DNA from: JBKBMT01 sp046295655
Lineage (GTDB): Bacteria; Pseudomonadota; Alphaproteobacteria; Rhodobacterales; Rhodobacteraceae
Direction: 5' to 3'
Assembly: GCA_046295655.1 (NCBI GenBank)
Contig: JBKBMT010000007.1
Coordinates: 1-59,005, forward strand
Length of the DNA stretch: 59,005 nt
Part shown: piece by piece, positions 57,757-59,005 of the stretch
How the letters are laid out: the number at the start of each line of letters is the position of its first letter
Numbering within the stretch: position 1 is the first letter of the stretch
Made by a program: the position numbers and the translations under genes
Notes under the pieces: generated by a model
Databases searched by the model: none
The model's input: only the letters and a program-made list of their open reading frames with translations
What the model was told of the DNA's origin: nothing

Positions 57757-59005
57757 ATGGCAAGGTCGGCGGCAGAACAGCTCTTTCTCGAGCTGATGAA
57801 CCGCGCCAGGCTCGACCCTCTGGGCGAGGCGGCGCGATTCGGAATCGGGCTGAACGACGGGCTTTCGCCGGGCCGCATCTCCTCAACCCCGAAGCAGGTT
57901 CTGGCCTACAATCCGATGCTGGAGGCATCGTCGCTCGCGCATTCCGAATGGATGCTGGCAACGCGGATCTTCTCGCATTACGGCGCGAACAACAGCACCG
58001 CGAACAACCGGATGGAGGCTGCGGGCTATCGATTCACCGGAAGCTGGGCCTGGGGCGAGAACCTGTCGATGATGTCCGGCCTCGGCACATCGGCGCTGGA
58101 CGCACAGGTGCCCAGCCATCACCGGAACCTGTTCCTGAGCGCCGGTCACCGGGTGAACCTTCTGAACGACAGTTACCGCGAGGCCGGTGCCGCGTTCGCG
58201 ACCGATTCCTCGAGCCAGTATCTGACGGTGAACTTCGGCCTCAGCGGCTCGCGCCTGTTCCTGACCGGAGTGGCGCACACCGATCGCAACGGCAACCGGT
58301 TCTACGACATCGGCGAGGCGATCGGTGGCGTCAGCTTCTCGATCGGCGGGGCATCGTCTGCCAGCGACGGCGCAGGCGGCTACGCGGTCGGTTTCACCGG
58401 CACCGGCTGGCAGACTGTCACCGTTTCGCTCGGCGCGCGGACGATCCGCGCCGAGGTTCTGGTGCAGGGCCAGAACGTGAAGCTCGACTACATGGTGGAC
58501 AGCGACGGGATCGGCATTCTGCGCTCGACCGCCGGCATCCGGCTGCTGGAGCCGCTGAGCAACAGCCCGGTGGGGCTGGAGATGATCGGCATCCAGGGCG
58601 GAGAGATCGTCGGCGGAGACCGCGGCGACCTGCTGATCGGCAACCGCGGCAACAACCGGATCGACGGCGGCGGCGGAAACGACACGATCCGCGCCGGAGA
58701 CGGATCGGACACGATCTTCGGCGGTGCGGGCGACGACATCATCTTCGGCGGCGACAGCGAGGCCGATATCCGCGACCTGATCTACGGCGGAGACGGCAAC
58801 GACTGGATCGATGCCGGCTGGGGCAATGACGAGGTGCACGGCGGCAACGGCGACGACACGATCTTCGGCGGGTTCGGCGCGGACACGCTGATCGGGAATG
58901 CCGGAAACGATGTCATCAACGGCGGGCCGGGCAGCGATCTGATCTTCGGCGGTCCGGGCGACGACTGGCTGAACGGCGGCTTCGGGCATGACCGTCTGAA
59001 CGGCG
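57757..59005 (+). CDS. CAP-domain protein with RTX repeats (3' end beyond window)
   Basis: A secreted protein, 416 codons visible and still open at the window edge. Residues about 5-150 form a CAP/SCP domain: LFLELMNRARLDPLGEAARF, LAYNPMLEASSLAHSEWMLA, SHYGANNSTANNRMEAAGYR and GENLSMMSG carry the usual His and Glu positions. A beta-sandwich-like linker follows (about 165-280). From about residue 286 come RTX nonapeptide repeats of the GGxGxDxhx type. There is no N-terminal signal peptide, as expected for type I secretion through a C-terminal signal, which lies outside the window. It probably acts extracellularly in a calcium-dependent fold; activity unknown. Confidence 0.88.
   Translation, partial: MARSAAEQLFLELMNRARLDPLGEAARFGIGLNDGLSPGRISSTPKQVLAYNPMLEASSLAHSEWMLATRIFSHYGANNSTANNRMEAAGYRFTGSWAWGENLSMMSGLGTSALDAQVPSHHRNLFLSAGHRVNLLNDSYREAGAAFATDSSSQYLTVNFGLSGSRLFLTGVAHTDRNGNRFYDIGEAIGGVSFSIGGASSASDGAGGYAVGFTGTGWQTVTVSLGARTIRAEVLVQGQNVKLDYMVDSDGIGILRSTAGIRLLEPLSNSPVGLEMIGIQGGEIVGGDRGDLLIGNRGNNRIDGGGGNDTIRAGDGSDTIFGGAGDDIIFGGDSEADIRDLIYGGDGNDWIDAGWGNDEVHGGNGDDTIFGGFGADTLIGNAGNDVINGGPGSDLIFGGPGDDWLNGGFGHDRLNG
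58612..59005 (+). repeat. RTX (calcium-binding nonapeptide) repeat array
   Basis: Tandem nine-residue units such as GGGGNDTIR, GGAGDDIIF, GGDGNDWID, GGNGDDTIF and GGPGSDLIF run to the window end, with one short break (SEADIRDLIYG). They form calcium-bound parallel beta-rolls outside the cell. Confidence 0.9.

Noticed and set aside
58612..59005. Short regular repeats as a possible CRISPR array
   Set aside because: The repeats are 27-nt coding units of RTX nonapeptides in frame, not repeats with unique spacers.

Overview
The window is high-GC DNA, almost wholly coding. It comes from an alphaproteobacterium of the Rhodobacterales (Rhodobacteraceae/Paracoccaceae) type. Evidence: a RegB-SenC-RegA redox-sensing set in the Rhodobacter arrangement, an ethylmalonyl-CoA mutase (ethylmalonyl-CoA pathway), two Lrp/AsnC genes divergent from ilvC, and an oxidoreductase-SelD fusion. 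The genus cannot be named from sequence reading alone.

Layout. 1-2028 (minus): a translation/secretion block, lipoprotein - secE - nusG - rplK - rplA (cut by the window edge), with a terminator-like hairpin between secE and nusG. 2126-8174: short-chain dehydrogenase, SH3 protein, parC, a DUF533/TerB-like protein and a cytochrome P450. 8287-16387 (plus): lipoprotein, tuf, ethylmalonyl-CoA mutase, a small Cys-rich protein behind a near-perfect FNR-type box, RNase R and an MltB-type transglycosylase. 16410-24587: gshA, a membrane protein, rsmE, ubiA, an OmpA-family envelope protein with a coiled-coil partner, the two AsnC regulators and ilvC.

24590-28173 is a poor-quality or decaying stretch: two frameshifted genes, small secreted proteins, an HNH-endonuclease remnant and an unrecognised remnant around one intact EamA transporter. 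28174-30704 carries htpX, a free-methionine sulfoxide reductase, a glyoxalase-fold protein and an RluA-type pseudouridine synthase.

30733-41097 is the most distinctive part. A LysR regulator is divergent from a molybdenum hydroxylase large subunit, with a textbook T-N11-A box between them. Then follow a divergent dihydrodipicolinate-synthase-fold lyase, a 3-hydroxyanthranilate 3,4-dioxygenase, a complete Liv-type ABC importer (binding protein, two permeases, two ATPases) and a kynurenine-formamidase-like hydrolase. No kynureninase, ACMS decarboxylase, or FeS/FAD partner of the Mo enzyme is present. I read this as an uncharacterised uptake-and-ring-cleavage pathway for an amino- or N-heteroaromatic compound.

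41094-48643: zapE-like ATPase, AlkB-type alkane hydroxylase, mutY, DUF721 protein, DsbA-like protein, CoA-transferase, P1/S58 peptidase and a queuosine-precursor transporter. 48650-48866 looks like an independent small transcription unit. It has a TTGACA element, an 18-codon ORF rich in rare codons behind a 15-nt stretch complementary to the 16S rRNA 3' tail, and a terminator shared with regA. 48880-53290 is regA, senC, regB and a PAS protein. 53307-59005: the SelD fusion, galU, galE, and a CAP-domain protein with RTX calcium-binding repeats that runs off the window.
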